Origin: SZUA-37 sp964472525
GTDB lineage: Bacteria; Pseudomonadota; Gammaproteobacteria; UBA6429; Thiohalophilaceae
NCBI GenBank assembly: GCA_964472525.1
Contig: CAYYLL010000009.1
Location: forward strand, 1 to 64,000
Length of the DNA stretch: 64,000 bases
Direction of reading: 5' to 3'
The position numbers and the translations under genes are program-made. Shown piece by piece: positions 63,685 to 64,000 of this stretch. A model generated the notes under the pieces. It ran no database searches. It was not told the DNA's origin and saw nothing but the letters and a program-made list of their open reading frames with translations. The first letter of the stretch is position 1, and each line of letters opens with the position of its first letter.

Positions 63685-64000
63685 TTAGTTTTTTAATTCC
63701 CGCAGCACTCTAAATCCTGTGTATATATCAGCATCTCCATTTGATGAAATAATACTATCAAAGCGGCAACTATCCATGGGTGAATTATAAGATCCCCCGA
63801 CGGCCACTAATTTTCTTCCTTTATCATAAACCCACTCACGCGCATTACCAATATAATTCACCATCCCCCAATTATTGGGTTTGCCAACTTTTATACCAAA
63901 TAACTCTTCACCTTTTTCAATCCCGCGTGTTCGTAAATAACAGTTACGATTTGGATCAAGTGATTTCCGACTTGCAGTTGCCGCATAAAGCCATTCATTT
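63685..64000 (-). CDS. SUMF1/FGE-domain protein, C-terminal part only
   Basis: 105 codons to the window edge. Typical C-terminal half of the formylglycine-generating-enzyme fold: EWLYAATA, NNWGMVNYIGNAREWVYD, VAVGGSYNSPMDSCR and TGFRVLREL. The two-cysteine active site of true FGE is not seen in this part. Such domains also serve as binding modules, for instance GldK/GldJ in Bacteroidetes gliding. First visible gene of the Exb-type operon. Confidence 0.85.
   Translation of the reverse strand, partial: NEWLYAATASRKSLDPNRNCYLRTRGIEKGEELFGIKVGKPNNWGMVNYIGNAREWVYDKGRKLVAVGGSYNSPMDSCRFDSIISSNGDADIYTGFRVLRELKN

Overview
The window is about 64 kb of AT-rich DNA from a gammaproteobacterium. The plsX-fabHDG-acpP-fabF / pabC-mltG-tmk-holB-pilZ-tatD block, the rne-rluC and yceF-yceD-rpmF neighbourhoods, CbpA/CbpM, NhaD and the two-subunit pyruvate carboxylase all point to that class. 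No 16S gene is present, so the genus cannot be named.

1-17,030 (minus strand) is the accessory highlight. One compact operon runs GspF-like, GspE-like ATPase, PilM/PilN/PilO/PilP-like inner-membrane proteins, a lipoprotein secretin with TPR and a C-terminal cohesin-like domain, then four pseudopilins. Next, in the same direction, comes a giant Sec-exported RHS/YD-repeat protein (at least 2,419 codons, running off the left edge) with a transglutaminase-like domain that has lost its catalytic residues and an invasin-like Ig domain. I read this as a hybrid type II secretion / type IV pilus (MSHA-like) machine with a likely dedicated surface substrate. No prepilin peptidase is present.

17,197-18,996 holds an intact IS3-family element with a -1 frameshift heptamer, a small possible integrase remnant, and tRNA-Ala and tRNA-Glu genes with their own promoter and terminator. 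18,997-23,504 carries glnS, gltX, cbpM and cbpA. 23,505-24,449 is a repeat-rich intergenic stretch: a 63-bp tandem array interrupted by a 205-bp MITE-like palindrome with a 5-bp target duplication.

24,450-37,157 carries nhaD, a rhodanese plus GGDEF/EAL signalling pair, and a beta-oxidation operon (fadE-thiolase-fadJ-fadD-yciA). 37,175-50,113 (minus) is the fatty acid synthesis, folate and DNA replication housekeeping block. 50,390-54,284 (plus) is pycA-pycB-yceF. 54,311-60,589 holds sppA, a Gph-like phosphatase, rluC, rne and a low-molecular-weight phosphatase.

60,769-64,000 (minus) is an Exb/Tol-type proton-motor operon: a SUMF1-domain protein (partial), a small acidic protein, ExbB/TolQ, two ExbD/TolR proteins (one lacking the usual transmembrane Asp) and an AgmX/TonB-C protein. 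The set resembles the Myxococcus gliding motor composition of one TolQ-type plus two TolR-type proteins.
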